Positions 17,087 to 25,887 of a stretch of 64,000 nucleotides of DNA are shown piece by piece. Location of the stretch: contig DUBE01000052.1 of the NCBI GenBank assembly GCA_012960475.1, positions 1-64,000 on the forward strand, given 5' to 3'. The DNA comes from Planctomycetota bacterium. GTDB taxonomy: Bacteria; Planctomycetota; UBA1135; GCA-002686595. The notes beneath the pieces were generated by a model, which saw only the letters and a program-made list of their open reading frames with translations, made no database searches and was not told where the DNA came from. A program made the position numbers and the translations under genes. The number at the start of each line of letters is the position of its first letter. Within the stretch, counting starts at the first letter, position 1.

Positions 17087-17976
17087 CAAAGCACCTTCTT
17101 CCCCTTTTCGTAGAGACCACACCTGTTCTCATCCAGGTTTCCCGTGCGGTCCCAGACAGCCCAACGTCCCTCGCGCAGGCCATCTTTGAGCACACCCCGC
17201 CCACGTCGCGCACCATCAGGCCAGAACTCCTCGTAATCACCAGCCTGCACCCCGTTGACCATAGGGCCACGCGCCGCAGGCTTGCCGTTGGAGTGGAAAC
17301 TGGTCCACTCCCCGTGCTGGACCCCGTTGACATAGGGTCCGCTGGCCAGGAGGCTACCCGTCTCGGCGAAGAGCTTCCAAGGGCCTTCCTCCTTCCCATT
17401 CAAGTAGCTGCCCTTGCGCTGGAGGCTGCCGGTCTCATGCCAGTTGCTCCACTCGCCCATGCGACGGCCCTCTTCATAGGCTCCCTCTTCTGACTTGGTG
17501 CCGTTGGGGTGGTAGGCCACATAGGCTCCGTGGGTCACGCCCGCCCGAAAGGTGTGACGCACCGAGAGCTGACCATCCTTGTTCCAGCGCAGAAATACCC
17601 CAACCCGCTGACCCTTCAGCCAACTGCCTTCCACCTGTTTCTTGCCACTTGAGTGGTAGACCACCCAGGCTCCATTGCGCTTCCCGTCTACGAACTCTCC
17701 TTGGGAACGCGGCTTGCCATTTGGGCGCCAGAAGGTCCAAGTTCCCACGCGTTGGTAATCTTTGAAGGTCCCTTCGTAGGCCTTTTTTCCATTCTCATGC
17801 CAGCCCTTCCAGAGCCCCATGCGACGCCCATGGACGATGCGTCCTTCCCGGGCCTTGTTCCCCGAGGGGTGCAAGATGGTAATCACCTCGCCCTCAACTG
17901 GGGCGGCTTGCTGGTGAAGGACCGGAGCCGGAGCCCAAGACAGAAGTAGGGGCAAGATAAGGGACGGAAAGTGCAT
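17086..17976 (-). CDS. Secreted MORN-variant repeat protein
   Basis: 296 residues. A signal peptide (MHFPSLILPLLLSWAPAPVL) is followed by about ten repeats of roughly 23 residues of the type W-x-x-(Y/F)-H-x-x-G-x-(K/R)-x-x-x-G-x-(Y/F)-x-x-G-x-(R/K)-x-G, for example WKGWHENGKKAYEGTFKDYQ and WTFWRPNGKPRSQGEFVDGK. This is the MORN variant (YwqK-like) repeat, which builds an open beta scaffold for protein or envelope interactions. It is first in a two-gene unit; its stop overlaps the start of the unknown secreted protein, suggesting the two act together in the periplasm or at the surface. Confidence 0.9.
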   Translation of the reverse strand: MHFPSLILPLLLSWAPAPVLHQQAAPVEGEVITILHPSGNKAREGRIVHGRRMGLWKGWHENGKKAYEGTFKDYQRVGTWTFWRPNGKPRSQGEFVDGKRNGAWVVYHSSGKKQVEGSWLKGQRVGVFLRWNKDGQLSVRHTFRAGVTHGAYVAYHPNGTKSEEGAYEEGRRMGEWSNWHETGSLQRKGSYLNGKEEGPWKLFAETGSLLASGPYVNGVQHGEWTSFHSNGKPAARGPMVNGVQAGDYEEFWPDGARRGRGVLKDGLREGRWAVWDRTGNLDENRCGLYEKGKKVL

Positions 17977-18094
17977 GGTCGGGGGCAGACAAGCAGCCTA
18001 CGGGGGAACGGGCCAGAGGTTGGTGTTCGACTCCAGGAGGGCTCTCGCTTGGCCCATTCTGCCGGGAAACTCTGGCCTCTGGCAGCCTTGCCCC

Positions 18095-18140
18095 AAAAGA
18101 AAACAGGCCCTGCTGGATCCGTATGGATCCCGCAGGGCCT
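18095..18140 (-). terminator. Intrinsic terminator downstream of the methyltransferase gene
   Basis: A 16-bp stem (18105-18120 against 18125-18140) with a single mismatch closes a 4-nt loop. On the minus strand it is followed by TGTTTTCTTTT (18105 down to 18095). It lies 85 nt past the methyltransferase stop and separates that unit from the MORN gene. Confidence 0.85.
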
Positions 18141-18224
18141 ATTGAAAGAGCCTGACGAACCTCTCTCGGGCCAAGCCCGAATCGGGGTCTCCCCTTCCGA
18201 CTACAAATGGATGTACACGGCTCG

Positions 18225-18968
18225 TCAAGCCTGCCCCTGGGACGGGTGCCCGGCCGCCTGGGTTCCATGCGGTGCACGAGAATCTCCCTCCGGGAGGGCT
18301 ACGATGAGCATCTTGTCCCCAATCCACCAGGGCCGGCGCACAGGAACCACTCCCAGCACCTCAAATCCCCCCTGGCGCACCTCATCCAGGGCCTGGGCCC
18401 GCCCAGGCCAGATTCTAGGGCCTGTTTTTCCCGCCAGCCGGGCCAGGACCCGCCTCAGGCGCCGCCCCAGGCCCCGTGGGGTCTGGCCGTGGCGATAGTC
18501 CACGATCAGCCCCCCACGGGTCACCCGGGCTGCCTCAGTCAGGAATGCCACCCGAGCCTCGCGAGACCGCACCAGATGCAGGAACCGGATACAGACCAGG
18601 ACGTCCACGGTTCCGTCCCCCAGGGGCATGTGGGCCAGATCCCCCGCCACCAGAGGCCTGCTCCAGCCCTTGACCTGAGCCTGGCGCAACATGGCATGAG
18701 AGCCGTCCAAGCCAAGAACCAGTGAGCCAGGAGCAGCCCGCCTCTCCCAGAACCTCCCCATTCGACCGGTTCCCGAGGGAGCGTCCAGAATGCACTGGGG
18801 GGAGCGCCCAAGAGCCGCGCACAGCAGCTTGAGGGCCCGCCCGAGGGCCCTTTGCTTGCGCAGATCCCGATGTACACCGCGCGGGGCAGCCCAGCGCCGG
18901 TCATAGGAGCGTGCGTTCTCTGGGTCCAGATAGTCCTCCAGACGCCCCTCCTGCCTGGAGTCAGCCAT
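18225..18968 (-). CDS. Class I SAM-dependent methyltransferase
   Basis: 247 residues. Motif I is ILDAPSGTGRMG at about 59-70, followed by the acidic residue of VLGLDGSHAML, GDLAHMPLGDGTVDVLVCIRFLHLV (motifs III/IV) and the ARVTRGGLIVDYRHG segment. This is a Rossmann-fold enzyme of the Methyltransf_11 type; the substrate is unknown. Its C-terminal region is rich in Arg and Pro and ends SRAPHGTQAAGHPSQGQA. The ATG overlaps the stop of the DUF72 gene as TGATG, so the two are translationally coupled. A terminator lies 85 nt downstream. Confidence 0.88.
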   Translation of the reverse strand: MADSRQEGRLEDYLDPENARSYDRRWAAPRGVHRDLRKQRALGRALKLLCAALGRSPQCILDAPSGTGRMGRFWERRAAPGSLVLGLDGSHAMLRQAQVKGWSRPLVAGDLAHMPLGDGTVDVLVCIRFLHLVRSREARVAFLTEAARVTRGGLIVDYRHGQTPRGLGRRLRRVLARLAGKTGPRIWPGRAQALDEVRQGGFEVLGVVPVRRPWWIGDKMLIVALPEGDSRAPHGTQAAGHPSQGQA

Positions 18969-19846
18969 CAGAACAGTTCCCCCGCAGGCCTGCTGGAGGG
19001 CCCTTCAAGGTCAACCCCCCGAGCGGCAAGCAACTTGCCCAAAGCGTCTGCCGTGGCAGGTCCATGGCCGGCAAAGTGGTTGTTGGCGAAGACAAAGGTC
19101 TCCCTGACCCGGGCACACATGGGCACCAGCCAATCTGCCCAGCGCTCCAGCCGCTGCTGGCGATCCACCACCAGGGCATCGAAGGTGGAGGTCAAGGCAT
19201 TGGTCACCTTGCGGTCTCCGATCAGACGCACATAGATGCGATCGCTTGTCAAGAGGTCCAGATCCGGAGGAAGGGAATCGGGATGGGGCATGTAGGGCAG
19301 GTCCGCCAGAACCAAGGTCACTCGCGCCTGGCGCAGGACCTCTAGCAGAGGTTCGCAGATCCATTGACGATTGCGCACCTCCACCCCGTAGGCCTTATCT
19401 GCGGGCAGCTGGGCGAGAAAGGGCTGCAAGCGCTCGAGAAACCGATCCAATCCGGCAAAAGCACTCTTGTTGAAGTAGGGGAACTGCAGGATCAGGGGAC
19501 CCGCGCGCTCCCCGAGTGTCTCCATGGCTGCCAAGAAGGCCCGGCAGTCGGAAGCCCCATGCTGCGGATGCAGCACCTTCTCACCGTCAGGATCGGGGCC
19601 CTGACCAGCGTGCACGATCGAGCGCGGAAACTTGGCACAAAGACGAAAACCGGGAGGGGTCCGGCGTTCCCATCCCAGCACCATGCGCTCGGAGGGCACA
19701 CGGTAGTAGGTCACATCCGCCTCCACCGCGGGAAAGCGCGTGGCGTAGTGTCCCAGGAACTTTCCTGCGGGCAGACCATTGGGATAGAAACTCCCCAACC
19801 AACCCTTCTCGGACCAACTCGAAGTGCCCAGTCTCACGATTCCCAT
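18968..19846 (-). CDS. DUF72 domain protein
   Basis: 292 residues from ATG 19846; this start places the typical family opening (MGIVRLGTSSW) at the N-terminus. Later family landmarks are the FYP..., EADVTYYRVPS, FRLCAKFPRSIVH, GPLILQFP, YGVEVRNRQW and FVFANNHFAGHGPATA segments of the TIM-barrel YecE/DUF72 family. The biochemical role of DUF72 proteins is not established; they may act on nucleic acids or small molecules. The stop codon overlaps the methyltransferase start (TGATG). Divergent from the pseudo-receiver gene at 20112. Confidence 0.9.
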   Translation of the reverse strand: MGIVRLGTSSWSEKGWLGSFYPNGLPAGKFLGHYATRFPAVEADVTYYRVPSERMVLGWERRTPPGFRLCAKFPRSIVHAGQGPDPDGEKVLHPQHGASDCRAFLAAMETLGERAGPLILQFPYFNKSAFAGLDRFLERLQPFLAQLPADKAYGVEVRNRQWICEPLLEVLRQARVTLVLADLPYMPHPDSLPPDLDLLTSDRIYVRLIGDRKVTNALTSTFDALVVDRQQRLERWADWLVPMCARVRETFVFANNHFAGHGPATADALGKLLAARGVDLEGPSSRPAGELF

Positions 19847-20111
19847 GAAGCGCTTCCCCCGTGCGTCCCACTGGGTCTCAGATCGAGAGCAAAAAGGGGC
19901 CTGCTGAGAATCCCAGCAAGGATGGTCCAATGAGACGCATGATGCCCTCCAGAGCCCCTCAAGCAGCCCAGATCACAGGTTTCAGCTTGCATACCTCCAG
20001 TCTAAGGAGCACCCCAGGGCTCACCTCAGCGGGTTTTCTTGAGTTCTACGCAAGAACTGCCCCTCGGAGTCTCGAAGTGAAGGGTGTCCCCCATTGGGAA
20101 ACCATACCACT

Positions 20112-20723
20112 ATGAACCATACCATTCTTGTTATTCACGATGACCCCGCAGCCCTTGCACGCATTGGTGCACGCCTTGAGCGGGGTGGTCACGATGTTCG
20201 CAGGGCGCGCAGCGCCGCAGAAGCCCGCCGAGTCATCCTTGAAGAAGACCCCGGCGTTATCCTGACCCCTGTCATGCTCTCCGATCTGCCCGCAGAGCGC
20301 CCCGCCGAACACTTCCGCTCCCTGCGCAAGGACATTGGCGTGGTCCTGCTGACCCAGGGTGCTGAGGTGGACGAAGCCGCCTCGATGCTCGATCGCAGCG
20401 CGGACGACTTTGTCATTTGCCCCATGGAAGAGGCCCGACTGGTGTCCGCCGTGGACCACGTCCTGGAGCGCCAGGAGTTGCAGACACGGCTCGATGAGGG
20501 CCAGTCCACAGCCCCGACCAACGCCCAGAGCACGACCTTCGTGCAGCCCGGAGAGATCCGTCAATTTGCTCACTATGAGCGCGAAATCCTGCTGCATGCC
20601 CTCTACACCACGGGCTGGAATGTCAAGGAAACCGCCACGCGCCTGAAAATCGGCCGGGCAACACTCTATCGCAAGATCGAGCGCTACGACCTGCGGACCC
20701 AGCGTCACCGCCACGCTGGCTGA
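20112..20723 (+). CDS. Pseudo-receiver/Fis-type HTH regulator
   Basis: 203 residues from ATG 20112. Residues 1-120 have the alpha/beta order of a response-regulator receiver: ILVIHDD keeps the acidic pair (D10, D11) and VVLLTQG keeps the Thr. The phospho-acceptor position in VILTPVML is Pro53 instead of Asp, and the invariant Lys is missing (FVICPME instead of KP). It therefore cannot be phosphorylated in the usual way. After a Gln/Thr-rich linker a Fis-family HTH follows (WNVKETATRLKIGRATLYRK). The AAA+ sigma-54 module that usually sits between these two domains is absent. Probably a DNA-binding regulator tuned by dimerisation or ligand. Monocistronic, with a strong terminator behind it. Confidence 0.88.
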   Translation: MNHTILVIHDDPAALARIGARLERGGHDVRRARSAAEARRVILEEDPGVILTPVMLSDLPAERPAEHFRSLRKDIGVVLLTQGAEVDEAASMLDRSADDFVICPMEEARLVSAVDHVLERQELQTRLDEGQSTAPTNAQSTTFVQPGEIRQFAHYEREILLHALYTTGWNVKETATRLKIGRATLYRKIERYDLRTQRHRHAG

Positions 20724-20752
20724 GCCTCTCGCTCAAAAAAGCCCTCCCAATG

Positions 20753-20786
20753 GAAACGGGGGCACCCCTTGGGGTGCCCCCGTTTC
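20753..20786 (+). terminator. Intrinsic terminator after the pseudo-receiver gene
   Basis: A perfect 16-bp inverted repeat (20753-20768 with 20771-20786) with GAAA...TTTC ends forms a very stable hairpin 29 nt past the stop. A short A6 run upstream and TTTC at the 3' arm could let it work in both directions. Confidence 0.85.
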
Positions 20787-20896
20787 TCGTGCCGGGACTG
20801 CTGGCTCAAGCGGTAGACTGACCGCCCCAAAGGCCTCCTGGCGGCCCAGACGGAACCAACACCCCCCCGGGGGCGCCGTATGCCCAAGACGATCCC

Positions 20897-22198
20897 ATGA
20901 ACATCCCCAGCCTCCTCTTCACATTGAGCCTCGGCCTGTCGGCGGTCGCTCCAACGATCGCCTCCCAGACCGACAGCCCTTTCCTGCCCATCAAGAGTCA
21001 AGACGCATTCGTACGCGCCGCGGCGGAGGACCTGCCAGTCTTGATCTGGTTCAGCGACCCCGAACTGCCCATGTGCCGCCGCATGCAGCGCATCTTCCAC
21101 GAGGAACACCTCTTCAATTGGATCAAGAAGAACACGATCTGCATCCAGGTGCACCCCATGGAGGAAGCCAAGCTGGCCGCCCGCTACGGCGCACAAGCCC
21201 CTCCCTGCACCCTGCTGATAGGCAGCAACCGAACATTGATCGAACGCCTCGATGGAGCTGTGAATGCAGACAAATTCCTGGGCACCTTTGAACTTGCCCT
21301 GACCGGCCTGCGTGCCGCAGCCCTGCCGGAGGGAGAAGCCGCCAAAGACCCCTATGCCTGGTTGGCCTGGGCCAATCATCTCTTCACCCTGGGGAACAAA
21401 CCAGAAGAATGCCTGGAAGCCTATATGTGGGTCCTCGACAATGCGGACAAGACCCACCCGGGTTTACGCGCCCGCAGCTTGGAGTTCCTTCTCAAGCGCG
21501 TCGCGTACCTCAAGCTTGGTACGGACCTTGCGACTCCGCGCCTGCTGCAACGCAGGGCAGACCTGCAGCGGAGTATCCTCGCAGGAGAGGCAACGCAAGA
21601 TGAGATTTTCGAACTCACCCGCTTCAACTTCTGGCTGCGTCAAGAGGTTGCCACCACGCAGTTCTTCGCTCAACTCTCAAATGACTCCCCGGCCCAACGC
21701 GCCATACGACAGACCTTGATCCTGCTCGACTTGGAGCAAATTGTGGCCTGGCGTCATTATGCTGCCGTGCGCGAATTGGTCCCCGATCCAAAACTGGAGA
21801 TCCTCAAGCGGCTGGCCGCCCTGAAGGCCAGCCAGGAGGACCTGGAAGCCTCGCCGCCGCTCCTGACCTACGGCCTGACAGACACTCGCAGCCGCGTTGT
21901 GGCGGATGCCGCCCACCACTATGAGGTGCTGCTCGCGAGCGGCCTGGGTGCCCAAGCCAGCCAGCTCCTGGAAGCAGTCGCCAGCCGAATCAATACGGGC
22001 CGCGTCTATGTGGCCTTCATGACCAAGAGCAACCGTCTTGAACTCTATGTCCTCTCCACCAGCACAGGCGAAGCCGGCCTGGAAGTACTGGGTCCCAAGG
22101 GACAGCGAATGGTGCGCACAGCCCTGATGAGGACCGAAAATCTCGCCAAGGGGCCCGCCGAGCCACCCGAGAAATCCGACCAAGACGGCGGTCGCTGA
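20897..22198 (+). CDS. Secreted thioredoxin-like protein
   Basis: 433 residues. A signal peptide (MNIPSLLFTLSLGLSAVAPTIAS) is followed by a thioredoxin-like domain at about 30-140: VLIWFSDPELPMCRRM carries the active-site position with a single Cys, and AQAPPCTLLIG the cis-proline region. The usual CxxC is reduced to one Cys (MCRR), as in DUF255 or thioredoxin-like_7 relatives, so disulfide exchange would need a partner. Residues 140-430 are helical, TPR-like in spacing, without a known motif. Periplasmic, function unknown. Confidence 0.75.
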   Translation: MNIPSLLFTLSLGLSAVAPTIASQTDSPFLPIKSQDAFVRAAAEDLPVLIWFSDPELPMCRRMQRIFHEEHLFNWIKKNTICIQVHPMEEAKLAARYGAQAPPCTLLIGSNRTLIERLDGAVNADKFLGTFELALTGLRAAALPEGEAAKDPYAWLAWANHLFTLGNKPEECLEAYMWVLDNADKTHPGLRARSLEFLLKRVAYLKLGTDLATPRLLQRRADLQRSILAGEATQDEIFELTRFNFWLRQEVATTQFFAQLSNDSPAQRAIRQTLILLDLEQIVAWRHYAAVRELVPDPKLEILKRLAALKASQEDLEASPPLLTYGLTDTRSRVVADAAHHYEVLLASGLGAQASQLLEAVASRINTGRVYVAFMTKSNRLELYVLSTSTGEAGLEVLGPKGQRMVRTALMRTENLAKGPAEPPEKSDQDGGR

Positions 22199-22209
22199 TC
22201 GGCTGATCG

Positions 22210-22332
22210 ATGAACAAGCACACCAGCAGCAGCGGCACGCAAGCTGGTGCCTCTGGAGAGCACCTGGAGCAGGCCCTATTGCTGGAGCGTCATCCCCAGG
22301 ACTTGTTGAATGGGGACCCAAATCACCCATGA
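22210..22332 (+). CDS. Possible 40-residue small protein coupled to the glycosyltransferase gene
   Basis: An ATG at 22210 opens a 40-residue frame rich in Ser, Gly, Glu and Leu that ends NGDPNHP with a TGA at 22330-22332. That stop overlaps the ATG of the next gene (22329) as ATGA. The overlap is the same kind used between real gene pairs elsewhere in this window. No ribosome-binding site is obvious, and the frame might only be a leader whose translation helps expression of the membrane glycosyltransferase. Confidence 0.4.
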   Translation: MNKHTSSSGTQAGASGEHLEQALLLERHPQDLLNGDPNHP

Positions 22333-23777
22333 AGAGCCCCAAGGACGACAAGCACACCGTCCAGGGATTCGGGCGCAAGTTCGCAGGGATCTTGGCTGCT
22401 GGCTTGATCCTGCGTTTCGTGCTCTTGGGTCTGGCCGTGCCAGTCGAACTCCAGTCGGACGAAGCGAACTATGTGTATCTGGCCCTGGGCCTTGAGCGCT
22501 TCGGGCTCTTTTTCGATTGCTATCGCTTCCTTTGGCCGCCGCTCTACCCGGGGTTCCTGCGACTCTGCTTCCTCCTGGCAGACGAGCAGGGTCTGCTCCT
22601 GGCGCGCGGCCTCCAGGTTCTCAGCACGCTCGCGATCGGCTGGAGCACCATGAGCATCGCGCGGCGCCTGTTCAACGATTCAGTCGCACTGGTAAGCGGC
22701 CTGCTTTGGATCGTGCACCTGCCCTTGGCTGCCTTCTCCCATCTGCTCTGGAGCGAGTCCCTTTTCCTGGCCCTCTGGGGTCCCGCCCTGGCCCTGCTGA
22801 TCGCCGCCAGCCTGGAGCCCAACCATCCAGCCCGAGGGCGCCGACTCTTGGGCTATGCCCTCTTGGCGGGAATCGGCGTGCACCTCAAGGAGTCCAGCCT
22901 CTACTTGACCCCGCTTCTGCTCCTGCCCCTGGTCTGGACCCTTCGACGACAAGGGACCCGTACCCTGGAGATCCTACGGATCATCAGCCAGCCCCTGCTG
23001 CTGCTGGCCCTGATCCTGCTGCCCTGGAGCCTGCGCAATCTAGAGACCTACGGACGGCTCACTGTAGCCTCGACCCTGGGAGAAAACGTCTACAACGGAC
23101 TCAACTCCAGCCACCGGAACTTTGACTTGATTCCGGTCAACACGGCCCTGCAGCGGAACAATCAGCCAATTCTGCAGGTGCGTGCGCCCCTACGCAGCAG
23201 CAACGAGAACCTGAGTCCCTGGGCGCGGGCGGAAGAAGTGCTCAATCTGCCTGAGCGCCTGGATGAAAATCGTCGCCGAGGCCTGGCCTTCACCCGCGAC
23301 CATCCTGGCTGGTTCCTGCGCGGGCGCCTGCAGAAGATCAGCGATCTGGTTGCCCCTGTGAGTTTCATGACCCGACACCTGGCTCTGGGTCACTACCCAA
23401 CGAGCCTGACGCGCTGGCGCACCATGCTGGTGATCTGGGCCGCGGGGGCTTCAGCATTGACTCTGCTGCTGGGCCTGATTGGCCTGGCCAGTCGTCTGCC
23501 CGCCGGTCCCGCAGCGGGGATCTTCGCCCTGCAGGGCGGGTACTATCTGGCCACCGGCTCCCTGGTAGCCATGTCGCGCTTCCGCCTGCCCTTGGTCCCG
23601 TTGCTGCTGATCGGCTGCGCTAGCCTGATTTGCATGGGGCTCCGCCCCCTGCCCCGACCCAGACTGATGCTGGCAGCTTGCAGCAGCCTGATCCTGGTCG
23701 CCCTCTGGATCATTGGCTGGCCCACGACATGGGGCCTGCTCAGAGCCGCCTCCAAGGGCCTGGAGGTTATCGGGTGA
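22329..23777 (+). CDS. GT-C membrane glycosyltransferase (family 39/ArnT-like)
   Basis: 482 residues with about eleven hydrophobic helices. The first periplasmic loop carries the acidic DE pair in LQSDEANYVYLALGLERFG, and WPPLYPGFLRL follows, as in PMT_2/GT39 enzymes that move a sugar from a polyprenyl-phosphate donor to an acceptor on the outer face of the inner membrane. The C-terminal ~100 residues hold further helices. The acceptor is unknown; lipid or protein are both possible. Preceded by the possible 40-residue ORF with an ATGA overlap and followed by a GTGA-overlapped gene, so part of an operon. Confidence 0.87.
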   Translation: MKSPKDDKHTVQGFGRKFAGILAAGLILRFVLLGLAVPVELQSDEANYVYLALGLERFGLFFDCYRFLWPPLYPGFLRLCFLLADEQGLLLARGLQVLSTLAIGWSTMSIARRLFNDSVALVSGLLWIVHLPLAAFSHLLWSESLFLALWGPALALLIAASLEPNHPARGRRLLGYALLAGIGVHLKESSLYLTPLLLLPLVWTLRRQGTRTLEILRIISQPLLLLALILLPWSLRNLETYGRLTVASTLGENVYNGLNSSHRNFDLIPVNTALQRNNQPILQVRAPLRSSNENLSPWARAEEVLNLPERLDENRRRGLAFTRDHPGWFLRGRLQKISDLVAPVSFMTRHLALGHYPTSLTRWRTMLVIWAAGASALTLLLGLIGLASRLPAGPAAGIFALQGGYYLATGSLVAMSRFRLPLVPLLLIGCASLICMGLRPLPRPRLMLAACSSLILVALWIIGWPTTWGLLRAASKGLEVIG

Positions 23778-24355
23778 GAGCCTGGCGCGGACACCTTGTT
23801 CTCCTGTTGTTGATGGCAGGCCTGCTAGCCCTGCACCTGGCGGGTCACCGCAGCGACACCCAATTGCGCGCAGAACTAGCGCACCTGCTCCATCCAGCAG
23901 AGCAGTCCTCTCGCGGGCCTAAGGCCAGTCGGGACACCCTGGAGGCCCTGCACATTCTGCTCAACCGCCCCCTGGGCTTTTCGAGAGCAGAAGGACAGCA
24001 ACTCAGCGCGACCCTGCTGGCTGAAGATGATCCCCTCCTGCGCGAGTTTGCCCTGAGCATTGACCTTTGCCGCCTATCCCGGCACACGGCCCTGAACGTC
24101 CCCGATACCCAGGAACAGCATGTGCTGGGGCGCACCCCCCCGCCCATGGATGCGCCTTGGTGGCTTGAGTATGTGACCTATCGGCGCAAGGTCGGCGGCA
24201 AGCAGGTGGGCGGCCGCAGGCGCCTCGACAACCTGGAGTTGCTCTGGTACCGACGAGCCCTGCGAGGCGAGAGCCCGCCCCCCGAAGAACTCTCAAAGCG
24301 CCTGTTGAGAGCAGCGCGCGAAGCTCGCGTTGGCCCCATCCCGCGAGGACAATGA
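23774..24355 (+). CDS. Membrane-anchored protein of unknown function
   Basis: 193 residues from GTG 23774, which overlaps the glycosyltransferase stop as GTGA. A basic start and a single hydrophobic helix (HLVLLLLMAGLLALHLAG) form a signal anchor. The remainder is predicted helical and rich in Leu, Arg and Glu, with no family I recognise. Position between the glycosyltransferase and the sulfatase-like gene suggests a shared surface-polysaccharide or lipid-modification job. The stop is 22 nt before the next start. Confidence 0.7.
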   Translation: MRAWRGHLVLLLLMAGLLALHLAGHRSDTQLRAELAHLLHPAEQSSRGPKASRDTLEALHILLNRPLGFSRAEGQQLSATLLAEDDPLLREFALSIDLCRLSRHTALNVPDTQEQHVLGRTPPPMDAPWWLEYVTYRRKVGGKQVGGRRRLDNLELLWYRRALRGESPPPEELSKRLLRAAREARVGPIPRGQ

Positions 24356-24377
24356 AGCAGGCCCTAGGCAGACCCTC

Positions 24378-25886
24378 ATGACCATGCAATACCTCACGCC
24401 ATCCCTTCGAGCACAGCGCGCGCTGACCCTGCTCGTCCTGTCACTGATCAGCGCTTGCAGCAATCCGGACCAGCGCCCCAATGTGCTGCTGATCACCCTG
24501 GACACAACCCGGGCGGATCACCTGAGCGTCTACGGTGGTCAAGCCAAAGTCCCCGCCCTGGAGCGCATTGCGGATGAGGGTGCGCGCTTTGATCGTTGCA
24601 TCTCCACTGCTGGCATCACCCCGATGTCCCACGCGGCAATTCTCACGGGCCTCAACAACTACAACCACGGTCTGCGGGTCTTTCACTCGGACAAAGCAGG
24701 CTTCCGTCTGGCCGACGAAATCACCACCCTGCCGGAACAACTCAAGGCCAACGGCTACCAGACCGCAGCCACGGTCAGCTCCTACCCGGTCAGCGAGTTC
24801 TACCGCTTGAACCAAGGCTTCGACATGTTCAGCACCGGCGGAGTTGCCGCTGGTGAACTGGACCTGAGCCACCAGCAAAAGCACCAGACCAGCTTCGATC
24901 AAGAGGGCCTGACCAACACCCAAAGGAGGGGAGACCTGACCGTCAACGAGGCCCTCGACTGGTTGGACGGAGCCGCTGGCAAGCCCTGGATGCTGTGGCT
25001 GCATATGTTCGATGCACACGACACCAGCGTGGTGCCGCCCCAAGCGTTCAGCGCCAAACATGGCATTGAATATCCCGCCCCTGGCACACCGATCAAGGGC
25101 GACCTCGGGCATCAGTGGCGGAACCGCATGTACGACCCCGAGCTTGAGTGGATGGACCTGCAGATCCAGCGCATCATCGACCAGCTTGAGAAGCAAGGCG
25201 ATTGGGAGAACACCATCGTGCTGGTCACCGCCGACCACGGCCAGGGCCTGATCGATGGCCTCAAGCGCCACGGCTGGGCCAAGCATCGCCTGCTGTACGA
25301 CTGGTCGATTCATGTGCCCCTGCTCATACGGGCCCCGGGCATGGCAGCGGGTCAACGCATAGGGGCCCAAGTGCGCACAATCGACCTGGTGCCCACCGTA
25401 CTGGAACTGCTCGATCTCGGCAGTAGCACGAAACTCGACGGCAGCAGCCTGCTGCCCCTCTGGAGAGGGGAAAGCGAGCCACAGCGCCGCGTGGCCTATG
25501 CCGACGCGTTGAACCTGTTGGATGACCACAGCCCCAAAGAGAAAAACCTGCCCCCCCATCAGTTCGACAACCTCTTCGCCGCCAGCGACGGACCCTGGAA
25601 GTACGTCTGGCACCAGACCCAGCCGGAGCACTCCGAACTCTACCACCTGGCCCAGGATCCGCTGGAATCCGAAAACCTCTACCGGCCAGACCACCCCGAA
25701 GCCCAACGACTGCACGCCTGGCTCATGGAGCGCAAACCCGATAGGGTTCAGGCCATGGGCGAATCGGTAGATGGTCCCAACGCCTCCACCCTGAGAGCCA
25801 TGGGGTACGGTGGCGACGATGAGCATGAAGACAATCCCGACGAAGACCCGCCGCCGGAAAAGCAACAACGAGAGTCCAACAGCTAA
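24378..25886 (+). CDS. Sulfatase-superfamily lipoprotein with Thr at the nucleophile position
   Basis: 502 residues from ATG 24378. The N-terminus is a lipoprotein signal with lipobox LISAC (Cys27), so it should be membrane anchored and periplasmic. The alkaline-phosphatase/sulfatase fold is clear: VLLITLDTTRADHLSVYG has the metal Asp residues (42, 47), LVTADHGQGLIDG carries the second metal Asp-His, and WAKHRLLYDWSIHVPLLIRAPG follows. The catalytic position, normally Cys or Ser of CxPSR, is TPMSH (Thr81) followed by AAILTG. It cannot form formylglycine, so it may act on a phosphate or sulfate ester by a Thr nucleophile, or be an ethanolamine-phosphate-transferase-like enzyme. An acidic C-terminal tail follows. 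Confidence 0.88.
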   Translation: MTMQYLTPSLRAQRALTLLVLSLISACSNPDQRPNVLLITLDTTRADHLSVYGGQAKVPALERIADEGARFDRCISTAGITPMSHAAILTGLNNYNHGLRVFHSDKAGFRLADEITTLPEQLKANGYQTAATVSSYPVSEFYRLNQGFDMFSTGGVAAGELDLSHQQKHQTSFDQEGLTNTQRRGDLTVNEALDWLDGAAGKPWMLWLHMFDAHDTSVVPPQAFSAKHGIEYPAPGTPIKGDLGHQWRNRMYDPELEWMDLQIQRIIDQLEKQGDWENTIVLVTADHGQGLIDGLKRHGWAKHRLLYDWSIHVPLLIRAPGMAAGQRIGAQVRTIDLVPTVLELLDLGSSTKLDGSSLLPLWRGESEPQRRVAYADALNLLDDHSPKEKNLPPHQFDNLFAASDGPWKYVWHQTQPEHSELYHLAQDPLESENLYRPDHPEAQRLHAWLMERKPDRVQAMGESVDGPNASTLRAMGYGGDDEHEDNPDEDPPPEKQQRESNS

Positions 25887-25887
25887 A

